Shown here piece by piece: positions 49,243 to 58,486 of a stretch of 64,000 bases of DNA. The stretch's first letter is position 1; every line of letters starts with the position of its first letter. A program made the translations under genes and the position numbers. The notes beneath the pieces are model-generated. The model was not told the DNA's origin. It did no database searches and saw only the letters and a program-made list of their open reading frames with translations. This DNA is from Curvibacter microcysteis (GTDB lineage: Bacteria > Pseudomonadota > Gammaproteobacteria > Burkholderiales > Burkholderiaceae_C): the NCBI RefSeq assembly GCF_028649435.1, contig NZ_JAQSIN010000005.1, one strand, 5' to 3'.

Positions 49243-50913
49243 TCAGGGTTTGGCGATCACCACGCGGCGCTCGTCTTGGAACACGATGCGCGGCGTCAGG
49301 CCCAGCGCTTGAATCGCGGCCAGGGTGGGCCGCTCCATGTAGGCCACGGCCTGGGGCGCGGCCTGCCAGCGCGGCACAAAGGCCTCCAGCGTGGGGACCC
49401 AGCGCTCGGGCTCACGCGCCTGGCCAAATTCGAACTCGCCCACAAACTCCACCAGGGTGACGGGGCGACGCAGGTAAAACGGCAGGGTTTGGTCGTAGCT
49501 GCGCAGCGAGAACACCGGCACGGCCGGGTCCAGGGCCTGGGGAATGGCCTGCACCAGTTCAGCACTGCTTTTTTGCAGGCCATAGCCGTTGTGCGCCTGC
49601 AGCCCGATCAGCACGCACACGCTGTTGGCCAGGGCCAGCACAGCCACAGCCACCTCTTTGCGCTGGCGGCGCAGCAGCCACCAGGCGACCGCGCTGGCCA
49701 GCAGGAACAGGGCACTGGCCAGGCCCACGCCATTGAGCATGGCGCGCGCAATGGCGGGGCTGCTGTCCTTGGCCACCAACTGCTCGGCCAGCAGCCAGAC
49801 CGCCAAGCCGCCGGACCAGGCCAGCACCGGCACCAACAGGTGCCAGCTCAGGGCGCGGCAGGAGGCCTGCTCCAGGCGCCGCGCCAACAGCAGCACCAGG
49901 GCCGGGAACATGGGCAGGATGTAAGACGGCAGCTTGGAGCTGGAGGCGCTGAAGAACAGCATCACAAACAGCGCCCAGACCAGCAAAAAGCCCTCGGCAA
50001 AGTCGCTGCGCCGCACCCGCATGAGCCAGGGCAAGGCGCCGGTCCAGGGCATGAAGCCCAGCAGCAAAAAGGGGACGAAGTACCACAGCGGGCCTTCGCG
50101 GTTGTGCACAGGGCTCAGGTAGCGCTGCAGGTGCTCGTGCACAAAGAAGAACCAGGCAAAGTCGGGGTTGCGTGCCGACACGGCCCAGAACCAGGGCACG
50201 GTGAGCACGGCAAACAAGGCCAGGCCCACCACCCAGCGCATGGCGCGCCAGATGGCAAAGTCCAGCCGCCACAGGCTGTGCAGCACCAGCACGGCGCCCG
50301 GGATCAGCAGGCCGACCAGGCCCTTGCTCAGCACGGCAGCGGCCAGGCCGACCCAGGCGGCCAGCATCCAGCCGCTGCGCGCCTGGCCTTGGGCCTGGTC
50401 GTGCTGGGCCAGCAAGAAGCCGCACAGCGCCAGGGTCAGCGCCGCGCACAAACCCGCGTCCAGGGACAGAAAGTGGCTGTTGATCAGGATCCAGGCCGTG
50501 CCCGCGCCGCACAGCAAGGCCAGCACGCCGGTGCGTGGCCCCCACAGGCGCTGCGCCGTGTGGCCCAGCAGGCCCACGGTGAACAGGCCGGCCAGGCCAG
50601 GCCAGAGCCGGGCACTGAAGTCACTGACGCCCAGCAGCGCCATGGACAGCGCCCCGCCCCAGTACTGCAGGGGGGGCTTTTCAAAATAGAGCAGGCCGTT
50701 CAGGCGTGGGGTGATCCAGTCGCCGCTTTGCAGCATGGCCAGCGACAGCATGGCGTAGCGACCCTCGTCGGGCGAGATCAGGGCACGGCTGCCCAGGGTG
50801 AACAGCCACAAGGCCACAAAGGCCAGCCCGGTCAGCAGCGGCCACAGCGCGAGCCGTCCGCGTTGACGCGATGCGCTGGGGTTCAACAGGGACGCCGGGG
50901 AGGTGTGATTCAC
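49243..50913 (-). CDS. arnT: Lipid A 4-amino-4-deoxy-L-arabinose transferase
   Basis: A 556-residue GT83 inner-membrane enzyme with about 12 helices, adding Ara4N to lipid A at the periplasmic face. This lowers negative charge and affinity for cationic peptides. The periplasmic active-site loop is RALISPDEGRYAMLSLAMLQSGDWITPRLNGLLYFEKPPLQYW at about residues 42-84. A soluble C-terminal domain begins about 455 (DPAVPVFSLRSYDQTLPFYLRRPV). GTG start at 50913. It is first gene of the arn operon here, whereas enteric operons begin with arnB. The 168 bp upstream should contain the promoter; no PmrA or PhoP box was recognised. Confidence 0.93.
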   Translation of the reverse strand: MNHTSPASLLNPSASRQRGRLALWPLLTGLAFVALWLFTLGSRALISPDEGRYAMLSLAMLQSGDWITPRLNGLLYFEKPPLQYWGGALSMALLGVSDFSARLWPGLAGLFTVGLLGHTAQRLWGPRTGVLALLCGAGTAWILINSHFLSLDAGLCAALTLALCGFLLAQHDQAQGQARSGWMLAAWVGLAAAVLSKGLVGLLIPGAVLVLHSLWRLDFAIWRAMRWVVGLALFAVLTVPWFWAVSARNPDFAWFFFVHEHLQRYLSPVHNREGPLWYFVPFLLLGFMPWTGALPWLMRVRRSDFAEGFLLVWALFVMLFFSASSSKLPSYILPMFPALVLLLARRLEQASCRALSWHLLVPVLAWSGGLAVWLLAEQLVAKDSSPAIARAMLNGVGLASALFLLASAVAWWLLRRQRKEVAVAVLALANSVCVLIGLQAHNGYGLQKSSAELVQAIPQALDPAVPVFSLRSYDQTLPFYLRRPVTLVEFVGEFEFGQAREPERWVPTLEAFVPRWQAAPQAVAYMERPTLAAIQALGLTPRIVFQDERRVVIAKP

Positions 50914-51081
50914 GGTGGGTCAGGTCCGCTGCGGGAGGTCCCGTTCGGTGAAAAAAAGAAGGCGGGGCCGCTGCGCGCCAGGCCACCGCATCCGCCAGTC
51001 GGACCAGGGCCCGTCCGTGCTGGCGGGGCGGCTGATTATATTCGGGCCGCCCTGGCTGGACGAGCGGGTTCCGAGGCGGCC

Positions 51082-51519
51082 TCAAGCCGCGGCGGCGGCG
51101 GCCAGGCGGTCGCGGAAGGCCTCGGGCACGGGGGTGACCTTTTTGTCCTGTTTGCCGACAAAGACCACGCCGATCTTGCCGCGGGCCACCTCGCGGCCAC
51201 TGCTCTTTTCGGTCATGCAGAACACCAGGTCGAAGCCGTAGCGGTTGAAGTCCTGCGGCAGCATGGCCACGCACATGGTTTCGCCATGGAAGCCCTCGGA
51301 TTTGTACTGGGCCACGATGTCGCCCACCACGATGGACAAGCCCTCCACCCCCGCCTCACGGTAGCCCAGCCACTTGAAAAAGCGCACCCGTGCCTCAGAC
51401 ACCAAGGTCAGCAGCTGGGCGTTGTCCAGGTGGCCGCCCTGGTTCACATGGCTGATGTAGATCTGCATCTCCGTGGAGAACAGGTAGTGGTCGGGCAGTT
51501 CAAATTGGAGGCGGGCCAT
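51082..51519 (-). CDS. Acyl-CoA thioesterase, 4HBT hot-dog family
   Basis: A 145-residue hot-dog fold thioesterase. The active-site helix reads SHVNQGGHLDNAQLLTLVSEARVRFFKWLGY (about residues 23-53), with the candidate catalytic Asp in HLDNAQ. The C-terminal strands include VVGDIVAQYKSEGFHGETM and EVARGKIGVVFV. It hydrolyses an acyl-CoA in the cytoplasm; the length and motif are those of 4-hydroxybenzoyl-CoA thioesterase/YbgC-like proteins. It stands between the arn and RND operons, 136 bp downstream of the latter. An Ala-rich tail ends the protein. Confidence 0.9.
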   Translation of the reverse strand: MARLQFELPDHYLFSTEMQIYISHVNQGGHLDNAQLLTLVSEARVRFFKWLGYREAGVEGLSIVVGDIVAQYKSEGFHGETMCVAMLPQDFNRYGFDLVFCMTEKSSGREVARGKIGVVFVGKQDKKVTPVPEAFRDRLAAAAAA

Positions 51520-51655
51520 GGCGGGGACGGGAAAGGGAGGTTCAGCAGAAGGAGCGGTATTGTGCCCGGCCGGTCGTTTGGCGGGTTCAGGCGGCGCGGT
51601 CCCCCGATCCGGGCTGGCGTTGGGCCCAGGCCGCAGCGCCAGGGCGCCGGGCGCT

Positions 51656-53137
51656 TCAGGGCGCGGTGGTCTGGGCGGCCAGGGCGGTGCCGGGCTCGGC
51701 CTGCCAGCCGCCGCCCAAGGCCTTGACCAGCTGCACCGAGGTCAGCAACTGCTGGCTGCGGTTTTGCACTTCCTGGCGCTGGTAGCCCAGCAGGGTTTGC
51801 TGGGCCAGCACCACCTCCAGTAGGCTGGAGGCGCCCGCCTGGTAGCGGGCCTGCGACAGGCTCAGCACCTTTTCGGCGCTGGCCACGGCCTGCTGCAAGG
51901 CGCGCGAAGACTGGCGCAAGGCGGCCTGGGTGCTCAGCCCGTCTTGCACCTCTTGGAACGCCACCAGCACGGCCTGGCGGTAATTGGCGCTGGCTTGCTG
52001 GTGACTGGCCTTGGCCACGTTCACGGCCGCGGTGGTGCGGCCGCCATCGAACAGGGTTTGCGTCGCGCTCAGGCCCAGCGACCACAGCAGGCTGGGGCCA
52101 CTGAAGAGTTTGGCCAGGCTGCCGCTGTCGTCGCCATACAGGCTGGACAGGGTCAGGCTGGGGTAGTAGCCGCTGCTGGCAATGCCGATCTGGGCGTTGG
52201 CGGCGGCCATGGCGCGCTCGGCGCTGGCGATGTCGGGGCGGCGCTCCAGCAGGTCGGCGGGCTGGCCCAGGGCCACCTGGGGTGGGGTGGGCAGCTGGCT
52301 GCTGGCGCTCAGGCGAAAGTTCGGCGCGGGCTGGCCGGTCAAGGTGGCCAGCGCGTGCTCGAAGCGTGCCCGGGCGTCGTGCAGGGATTGCAGTTGGGCT
52401 TCGGTGCCCGACAGCAGGCCTTGCTGCTGGCCCACGTCGATGCCGGAGGCGCTGCCCAGCTCGTGGCGTGCGTTGACGAAGTCCAGCGTCTTGCGCTGGG
52501 CGCGCAGGGTTTGCTGCAGCACCTCGATCTCGGCGTCCAGGCCGCGCAGGGCCAGGTAGCTGCTGGCCAACTGGGCGCCCAGCAGCAGGCGGGTGTTCTC
52601 CAGGTCGGACTGCGATTGCGCCTCGCTGGCGCGCGCGCCTTCGAGCTGGCGCCGCACGCGGCCCGACAGGTCCACCTCGTAGCTGACCGTCAGGGCCAGG
52701 TTGTAGTCGTTTTGCTGCACCGAACTGTTGGTGCTGGTGTAACTGGTCACCGGCCGGTTGGCCGAGGTCTGGTAGCGCGAGGTGCCGCCTTGCAGGCCCA
52801 CGCGCGGCAGCAGCGCGCCCAGGGCCGAGTTGGTTTGCGCGCGCGCTTGTTCCAGCCGCGACTGGGCCAGGGCCAGGGTGTTGTTCTGGCGCTGGGCCAG
52901 GTCCATCAAGGCGTTGAGCTGGCTGTCGCCGTACAGCGTCCACCAACTGCCTTTGGGCTCGGTGTCGCGCGGTTGGCCGTTTTGCCAGCCGGGCTCGGTC
53001 TGCCATTGGGCCGGGGTGGTGACGGCGGGGCGCTGGTAGTCGGGGCCCACGGCCGAACAGCCCGCCAGCAGCAGGCCGCTCAAGCTCAGCGCCAGCCAGA
53101 GCGGGCGGCGCAGCGGCGTGGGGCTGGACGCGCTCAC
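51656..53137 (-). CDS. RND efflux outer-membrane factor, NodT/OprM family lipoprotein
   Basis: A 493-residue outer-membrane channel of the TolC superfamily. A lipobox SGLLLAGCSAVGPDYQRP (Cys about 26) predicts lipid anchoring. Two similar coiled-coil repeats follow (for example NALMDLAQRQNNTLALAQSRLEQARAQ and RRPDIASAERAMAAANAQIGIA). The GTG start at 53137 overlaps the adaptor stop by 4 bp, so it is translationally coupled. Together with the next two genes it forms a complete tripartite efflux pump. Substrates are unknown. Confidence 0.93.
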   Translation of the reverse strand: MSASSPTPLRRPLWLALSLSGLLLAGCSAVGPDYQRPAVTTPAQWQTEPGWQNGQPRDTEPKGSWWTLYGDSQLNALMDLAQRQNNTLALAQSRLEQARAQTNSALGALLPRVGLQGGTSRYQTSANRPVTSYTSTNSSVQQNDYNLALTVSYEVDLSGRVRRQLEGARASEAQSQSDLENTRLLLGAQLASSYLALRGLDAEIEVLQQTLRAQRKTLDFVNARHELGSASGIDVGQQQGLLSGTEAQLQSLHDARARFEHALATLTGQPAPNFRLSASSQLPTPPQVALGQPADLLERRPDIASAERAMAAANAQIGIASSGYYPSLTLSSLYGDDSGSLAKLFSGPSLLWSLGLSATQTLFDGGRTTAAVNVAKASHQQASANYRQAVLVAFQEVQDGLSTQAALRQSSRALQQAVASAEKVLSLSQARYQAGASSLLEVVLAQQTLLGYQRQEVQNRSQQLLTSVQLVKALGGGWQAEPGTALAAQTTAP

Positions 53138-54438
53138 GATGCGCTCCGGGCCGGGGCGGGCTTGTCGCCAGCCGGCTTGTTGTCGTTGCCGCCGCCCTTG
53201 CCTTCGGGGGCCTTGGGCTCGGGCAGGTCGGAGGCTTCCACGGCATCGCCCTCGGCCAGCGAGTCCGGCGGGTTGACGATCAGTTTGTCGCTGGGCTTGA
53301 GGCCGTTCAGGATCTCGATGCGCACGCCCAGGTCGCGGCCCAGCGTCACTTTTTGCAGGTGCACCTTGCCGTCGGTCACCGTGGCCACCAGGGTGCCTTC
53401 GGGGCGGAACAGCAAGGCGTTGTTGGGCACGGTCAGCGTGGGCTTGTCGGCGGCGGCGGTTTGCAGCGCCACTTGCACATAAGAGCCCGGCAGCAGCTTG
53501 CCCTCGGCGTTGGGCAGGTTGATTTCAACCTGCAAGGTGCGGGTGGCCGGGTCGATGGCGCCGGCCGTGCGCACCACCTTGCCGGTGAAGCTTTGGCCCG
53601 GCAGCTCGGACAGGGTGACCACGGCGTCGCTGCCGACCTTGATGCGCGGCGCCGCGCTTTGCGGGGCCGCCACGTACAGGCGCAGCGGGTCGACCTGCGA
53701 CAGGGTGAACAGCAGCTTGGGCGCGCCGCCGTTGCCCGCGTCGACCAGGCTGCCGACGTCGATGTTGCGCTTGGTGATCACGCCCGAGAAGGGCGCCACG
53801 ATGCGGCCATAGGACAGCAGCTGCTCCAGGCGCTGCACATTGGCCTCGGTGGCGGCCACATTGGCCTGCACCAGCTTCAAGGTGTTTTGGCGCTCGTCCA
53901 GCTCTTGTTGCGACACCGCGTCGCGCTGGCGCAGGCCTTGCCAGCGTTCGAAGCTGGTGCGCGCCAGTTGCAGGTTGGACTGGGCTTGCTGGCGGTTGGC
54001 GCGGGCCTCGGCCAGTTGCTGCTCGGTCTCGCCGGTGGCGATTTCGGCCAGCAAATCCCCCTTCTTCACGCGCTCGCCAATGTCTTTGTGCCAGCGTTGC
54101 ACATAGCCACTGACGCGGGCGTACAGCGGCGTCTCCATGTAGCCCTGCAGCGTGCCCGGCAGCTGCAAGGACTGCTGACCGCGGCCCGGGCGGGCCGAGA
54201 CCACGTAGACGTGGATCTTGGCGTTGGTCTGGGTGGCAGCGCTGAGTTCGCGCGCGTGGGCGGCGCGCTCGAACATCACTGCGCCTGCACCCGCCCCCAA
54301 GGCCAGCAGGGCGGCCAGGGCCACCCACTTGGCGCGGCGCAGCAGCAGCAGGCGGCGGATCTGGTGAGCGCCTTCATGCTCGTGCAGGCCATGGATTCCG
54401 ATGGAAGAGTGTCGCTGCGCGTGGCTCATGTCAGGCAT
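53134..54438 (-). CDS. RND efflux periplasmic adaptor (membrane fusion protein)
   Basis: A 434-residue adaptor joining inner pump and outer channel. An N-terminal membrane anchor lies at about 36-52 (WVALAALLALGAGAGAVMF). The lipoyl/barrel-sandwich half is SLQLPGTLQGYMETPLYARVSGYVQRWHKDIGERVKKGDLLAEIAT. A coiled-coil hairpin spans about 145-215, followed by GVITKRNIDVGSLVDAG and the beta-barrel domain. The C-terminal 30 residues are Pro/Lys/Gly-rich. It overlaps the pump gene by 8 bp if ATG 54438 is used; an ATG at 54429 (MSHAQRH) is an alternative. Cargo is unknown. Confidence 0.93.
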   Translation of the reverse strand: MPDMSHAQRHSSIGIHGLHEHEGAHQIRRLLLLRRAKWVALAALLALGAGAGAVMFERAAHARELSAATQTNAKIHVYVVSARPGRGQQSLQLPGTLQGYMETPLYARVSGYVQRWHKDIGERVKKGDLLAEIATGETEQQLAEARANRQQAQSNLQLARTSFERWQGLRQRDAVSQQELDERQNTLKLVQANVAATEANVQRLEQLLSYGRIVAPFSGVITKRNIDVGSLVDAGNGGAPKLLFTLSQVDPLRLYVAAPQSAAPRIKVGSDAVVTLSELPGQSFTGKVVRTAGAIDPATRTLQVEINLPNAEGKLLPGSYVQVALQTAAADKPTLTVPNNALLFRPEGTLVATVTDGKVHLQKVTLGRDLGVRIEILNGLKPSDKLIVNPPDSLAEGDAVEASDLPEPKAPEGKGGGNDNKPAGDKPAPARSAS

Positions 54439-57400
54439 TTCCTAGGCTGGAGGGCGTGGGGGTGGGCAGGCTGGGGGGCGTGTGGCGGGCGGCACGGCGC
54501 TCCAGCCAACGGTGCACGCCGGCAAACACCACCGGCACAAAGAACAAGGTCGAGACGGTGGCAAACAGCAGACCGCCAATGGTGGCGCGGCCCAGCGGGG
54601 CGTTTTGCTCGCCACCTTCGCCCAGGCCGATGGCCATGGGCAGCATGCCGATGATCATGGCCAGGGCCGTCATCAGCACCGGGCGCAGGCGGGTGGTGCC
54701 GGCTTCCAGCGCGGCCGACAGCGGTGCGGCGCCGTCCAGCAAGCGCTCGCGGGCAAACGAGATCATCAAGATGCTGTTGGCCGTGGCCACGCCCATGGTC
54801 ATGATGGCGCCGGTCAGGGCGGGCACGCTCAGCGGTGTGCCGGTCAGGAAGAGCATCCAGGCGATGCCGGCCAGGGCGGCGGGCAGGGCGGTGATGATGA
54901 TCAGCGGGTCGATCCAGGACTGGAAGTTCACCACGATCAGCAGGTAGACCAGCACGATGGCGCCCATCAGGCCCAGGCCCAGGCCCAGGAAGGAGGACTG
55001 CATGGTCTCCACCTGGCCGCGCATCTTGACGGTGCTGCCCCGGGGCAGCTCGTCTTTGATGCTGTCGATGGCTTTTTGCACCTCGCTGGCCACGCTGCCC
55101 AGGTCACGCCCGGAGACGCTGACATACAGGTCCACCACCGGCTGGATGTTGTAGCGCGACACCACGGTCTGCTCGCGCGCCGGGCGCACGGTGACCAGGT
55201 TGCTCATCAGCTGCGGGGTGGGCGGCGTGGCATTGGGGTTGTTGTTGGTGATGGGGGCGCCGACCGGGATCTGCAGCAAGGTGTCCAGCGAGTCCACGTT
55301 GTACTGCGGGGTTTGCACCGCCACCGTGTAGACCACGCCGTTGCTGGGGTTGAGCCAGAAGGCCGGGGCGGTCTGGAAGCTGCCCGACAGCGAGACCAAC
55401 AGGTTCTGCGCCACGTTGTTGGCGTTCAGGCCCAGCTGCTGCAATTGGGCACGGTCGATGTCGAGCTTTTTGGTGGGCTGGTTGATGCGCTGCTGGATGT
55501 GCACGTCCACGGCCCCATCGATCTGCCGCACCTTGCTTTGCAGCAGGCTGGCCAGGCGGTAGTTCTCGGCCACATTGGGGCCGGCAAACTGCACGTCGAT
55601 GGCCGCGGGCTGACCGAAATTGAGGATCTGCGTGATGATGTCCGCCGGCTGGAAGAAGATCTCCACGCCCGGGAACTGCGGCGGCAGCTCGGCGCGCAGG
55701 CGGCGCACATAGTCGTCGGTGGGGGCGTGGCCTTTTTTCAGCGCGATCTGCACCTCGCCGTCCAGGGTGCCGATGGTGCCGGCGTTGCTGTACGACAGGT
55801 TGATGCCGCTGTAGGGCAGGCCCAGGTTGTCGAGGATGGTTTCCAGCTCCTCGGGCGGCACGATCTGGCGCACCGCGTTTTCAATGCGGTCGGCCAGGCG
55901 GGCGGTTTCTTCGATGCGGGTGCCGGTGGGCGCGCGGAAGTGCAGGCGGATCAGGCCCGCGTCCACGGTGGGGAAGAAGTCCCGACCCAGCACCCCGTAC
56001 AGGCCGCACGAGCCCACACAGAACAGTAAGAACAACACGATGAAGCTGCCCCGGCGCGGCAGCAGTGCGCTCAGGATCACCACATAGGCGCCACGCAGGC
56101 GCTCAAAGGCCGCGTCAAAACCCAGGTAGATGCGGCGCAGCGGACCGGGGCGGCTGTCGTCAGGCACCGGGGCCTTGCGCATCAAGAGCATGACCAGGGT
56201 GGGCACCAGGGTGCGCGACAGCACGTAAGAGGCCAGCATGGCAAACACCACCGACTCGGCCAGCGGCACGAACAGAAAGCGCGCCACGCCGGTCAGGAAG
56301 AACATGGGCACGAACACGATGCAGATGCACAGGGTGGAGACAAAGGCCGGCACCGCGATTTCGCCCGCCCCGTCCAGGATGGCCTGCTCCAGCGACGTGC
56401 CCAGGTGCAGGTGGCGCTCGATGTTCTCGATGGTCACGGTGGCGTCGTCCACCAAGATGCCCACGGCCAGCGCCAGGCCGCCCAGGGTCATGAGGTTGAT
56501 GGTCTCGCCCAGCGCGTACAAGGCCAGGATCGAGGCCAGCACCGACAGCGGGATCGACACCGCAATGATGCAGGTGCTGCGCCAGTTGCCCAGGAACAGC
56601 AGGATCATCGCGGCGGTCAGGCAGGCGGCGATCAAGGCCTCATGCACCACGCCGGTGATGGCGGCCTTGACGAACAGGGACTGGTCAAACAGCGGGGTGA
56701 TCTTCAGGTCTGGCGGCAGGGTCTGGGCCACCGTGGGCAGCAGGCTGCGCAGTTTGTCGACGATCTCCAGCGTGGAGGCATTGCCGTTTTTCAGCACCGA
56801 CAGCAGCACGCCCCGGCTGCCGTCCTGGCGCGCCACGTTGGTCTGGGGTGAGAAGCCGTCGCGCACATTGGCCACGTCGCTGAGCAAGATGGTGCTGCCG
56901 TTGCTGGACCGCACGGGCAGGTTGCCCAGGCCCGCCAGGGTGTCGGGCGAGCCGTTCATGGAGATGGTGTATTCGGTCTCGCCCAGCTTGGCCGTGCCGC
57001 CGGGCAGGATCAGGTTTTGCGCGTTGATGGCGGTGATCACATCGGTGGGCGTCAGTCCCTTGGCCTGCAAGGCCTTGGTGTCCAGGTCCACCGACACCAG
57101 CCGGTTTTTGCCGCCGTAGGGGAAGGGCACGGCCGCGCCGGGGATGGTGATCAAGCGCGGGCGCAAAAAGTTGACGGCCGCATCGAACAAGCCCTGCTCG
57201 GACATGCTGGGGCTGGACAAGCCCAGTTGGATCACGGGCAGGCTGGAGGCCGAGTACTTGATCACCAGCGGGGGCGTGATGCCGGGCGGCATTTGCCGCA
57301 CCACCGCCTGCACCGAGGACGTGACCTGGGCCAGCGCGGTCTGGATGTTGGCGTTGGGCTGGAAGAAAACCTTGATCACCGCGATCCCGGCCAGGGACTG

Positions 57401-57649
57401 CGACTCGATGTGCTCGATGTCGTTGACGGTGGTGGTCAGCGATCGCTCATTGACGTTGGTGATGCGGGTGCCCACCTCTTGGGCCGACAAGCCGCTGTAG
57501 TTCCAGATGATGCTGATGACCGGGATGTTGATTTCCGGGAAGATGTCGGTCGCCATGCGCATCAGCGTCAACGGCGTGGCCAGCACGATCAGCAAGGCCA
57601 TCACGATGAACGTGTAGGGGCGGCGCAGCGCAATATTGACGATCCACAT
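54431..57649 (-). CDS. RND efflux inner-membrane pump
   Basis: A 1072-residue proton-driven pump with the standard 12 helices and two large periplasmic loops. Opening sequence WIVNIALRRPYTFIVMALLIVLATPLTLMRMATDIFPEINIPVISIIWNY is typical. The proton-relay Asp pair lies in LALAVGILVDDATVTIENIERH (helix 4), and the repeat-2 end reads TTRLRPVLMTALAMIIGMLPMAIGLGEGGEQNAPLGRA. It is first gene of the operon, with the adaptor and channel genes downstream, the reverse of the common adaptor-pump order. No adjacent regulator is encoded, so control is elsewhere. Confidence 0.95.
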   Translation of the reverse strand: MWIVNIALRRPYTFIVMALLIVLATPLTLMRMATDIFPEINIPVISIIWNYSGLSAQEVGTRITNVNERSLTTTVNDIEHIESQSLAGIAVIKVFFQPNANIQTALAQVTSSVQAVVRQMPPGITPPLVIKYSASSLPVIQLGLSSPSMSEQGLFDAAVNFLRPRLITIPGAAVPFPYGGKNRLVSVDLDTKALQAKGLTPTDVITAINAQNLILPGGTAKLGETEYTISMNGSPDTLAGLGNLPVRSSNGSTILLSDVANVRDGFSPQTNVARQDGSRGVLLSVLKNGNASTLEIVDKLRSLLPTVAQTLPPDLKITPLFDQSLFVKAAITGVVHEALIAACLTAAMILLFLGNWRSTCIIAVSIPLSVLASILALYALGETINLMTLGGLALAVGILVDDATVTIENIERHLHLGTSLEQAILDGAGEIAVPAFVSTLCICIVFVPMFFLTGVARFLFVPLAESVVFAMLASYVLSRTLVPTLVMLLMRKAPVPDDSRPGPLRRIYLGFDAAFERLRGAYVVILSALLPRRGSFIVLFLLFCVGSCGLYGVLGRDFFPTVDAGLIRLHFRAPTGTRIEETARLADRIENAVRQIVPPEELETILDNLGLPYSGINLSYSNAGTIGTLDGEVQIALKKGHAPTDDYVRRLRAELPPQFPGVEIFFQPADIITQILNFGQPAAIDVQFAGPNVAENYRLASLLQSKVRQIDGAVDVHIQQRINQPTKKLDIDRAQLQQLGLNANNVAQNLLVSLSGSFQTAPAFWLNPSNGVVYTVAVQTPQYNVDSLDTLLQIPVGAPITNNNPNATPPTPQLMSNLVTVRPAREQTVVSRYNIQPVVDLYVSVSGRDLGSVASEVQKAIDSIKDELPRGSTVKMRGQVETMQSSFLGLGLGLMGAIVLVYLLIVVNFQSWIDPLIIITALPAALAGIAWMLFLTGTPLSVPALTGAIMTMGVATANSILMISFARERLLDGAAPLSAALEAGTTRLRPVLMTALAMIIGMLPMAIGLGEGGEQNAPLGRATIGGLLFATVSTLFFVPVVFAGVHRWLERRAARHTPPSLPTPTPSSLGNA

Positions 57650-58057
57650 TGATCAGGCATCCGGTTGGCAGACAGGCGTCCCGGCCCAGCCCCGGGTTGG
57701 GCTCAAGCGGACGTGATCGCGGATTGTGCAGGAGAAAGCAAAGCCCCATCGGAGCCTCTGGCAGGTTTACCGCATGAGCTCAGGCGCTGTGCGTTGCTTT
57801 GTGCTGCTTTGTCGTAGCCAAGTGCTGTTTTGGGCGGAGGCCTGGGGGCAAACCCTGGGAACTTCGGGTTGGGCCTGAGGTGTTGAGCGCTTGGTTTGAC
57901 GCGTCCAACCAACACTGCGAGGGGGTGTTTCGGAGGGCCCAGACGCAAAAAAGCCCCTCGAAAGGGGCTTTTCTTGAATCGGGGCAGAGGCTGCTGGGGG
58001 CTGAGTGGCTTTGAGACCACCCGAAGCGCCAGGGCCTCAGCCGCAGATCGATTCGAT
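57650..58057. other. 408-bp intergenic region
   Basis: This region separates the RND operon from the RRM protein gene, both leftward. It must hold the RND promoter near the 57650-57750 end, but no operator palindrome was recognised. The only clear element is the intrinsic terminator at 57947-57974. The open frames that cross it have no coding signature. Confidence 0.7.
57947..57974 (-). terminator. Intrinsic terminator of the RRM protein gene
   Basis: AAGCCCCT (57951-57958) and AGGGGCTT (57963-57970) form an 8-bp stem with a 4-nt loop. In the leftward transcript it is followed by a run of U from the A-tract at 57947-57952. A short T-run (57969-57972) on the other side may give weak rightward function. 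It lies 84 bp after the RRM gene stop. Confidence 0.85.
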
Positions 58058-58444
58058 TCAGTAGCTGCTGCCGCCGCCGTAGCCGCCGCCGCCGCTGCGG
58101 CCACCGCCGTAGCCGCCGCCGCCGCCACCACCGCTACGGCCACCGCCGTAACCGCCGCCGCCGCCGAAGCCGCCACCGCTGCGCGGGGGACGGGGTTCCA
58201 TCGGCTTGGCTTCGTTCACGGTGACGCTACGGCCGCCCATGGACTGACCGTTCATGCCGTTGATAGCGGCTTGAGCTTCAGCATCGCTGCCCATTTCGAC
58301 AAAGCCGAAACCCTTGGAGCGGCCGGTGTCACGTTCCATCATGACCTTGGCGCTGGTCACGGTGCCGAATTCGCTGAAAGCTTGTTCGAGATCGTTGTCG
58401 CGAACTTGGTACGGCAGGTTGCCGACGTAGAGTTTGTTGCCCAT
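58058..58444 (-). CDS. Glycine-rich RRM RNA-binding protein
   Basis: A 128-residue RNA chaperone-like protein: one RRM domain (residues 1-80) and a glycine-rich tail. RNP2 is KLYVGNLPYQV and RNP1 is KGFGFVEMGS, both with the aromatic residues that stack on RNA. The tail (about 88-128) contains near-repeats of GGGYGGGRSGGGG with Arg and Tyr, as in cyanobacterial Rbp and plant cold-induced GRP proteins. AGGAG lies 7 nt before the ATG but is inside an 8-bp inverted repeat, so translation is probably conditional. Role in cold or stress RNA handling is inferred from the family. Confidence 0.93.
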   Translation of the reverse strand: MGNKLYVGNLPYQVRDNDLEQAFSEFGTVTSAKVMMERDTGRSKGFGFVEMGSDAEAQAAINGMNGQSMGGRSVTVNEAKPMEPRPPRSGGGFGGGGGYGGGRSGGGGGGGYGGGRSGGGGYGGGSSY

Positions 58445-58447
58445 TTT

Positions 58448-58486
58448 GGGACTCCTAAAAATACATAGAGAAAGCGATGGAGTCCC
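58448..58486 (-). promoter_or_regulatory. Stem sequestering the ribosome binding site of the RRM gene
   Basis: In the leftward transcript GGGACUCC (58486 to 58479) pairs perfectly with GGAGUCCC (58455 to 58448) across a 23-nt loop rich in U and A. The 3' arm includes the AGGAG Shine-Dalgarno sequence, and the start codon follows three bases later. One mismatch beyond the stem, three more U-A pairs can form. The arrangement would block translation until the stem opens. Confidence 0.7.

Noticed and set aside
49072..51726. Rightward open frame of over 880 codons
   Set aside because: Antisense to arnT and neighbours; Gln/Gly/Ala-rich with no domain.
57703..58176. Ala/Val/Thr-repeat frame overlapping the RRM gene tail
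   Set aside because: It is the glycine-rich tail read in another frame and runs through the terminator.
58064..58180. Short CCGCCG-type repeats considered as a CRISPR or other repeat array
   Set aside because: They are in-frame codons of the Gly/Arg/Tyr-rich protein tail; no fixed-length spacers.
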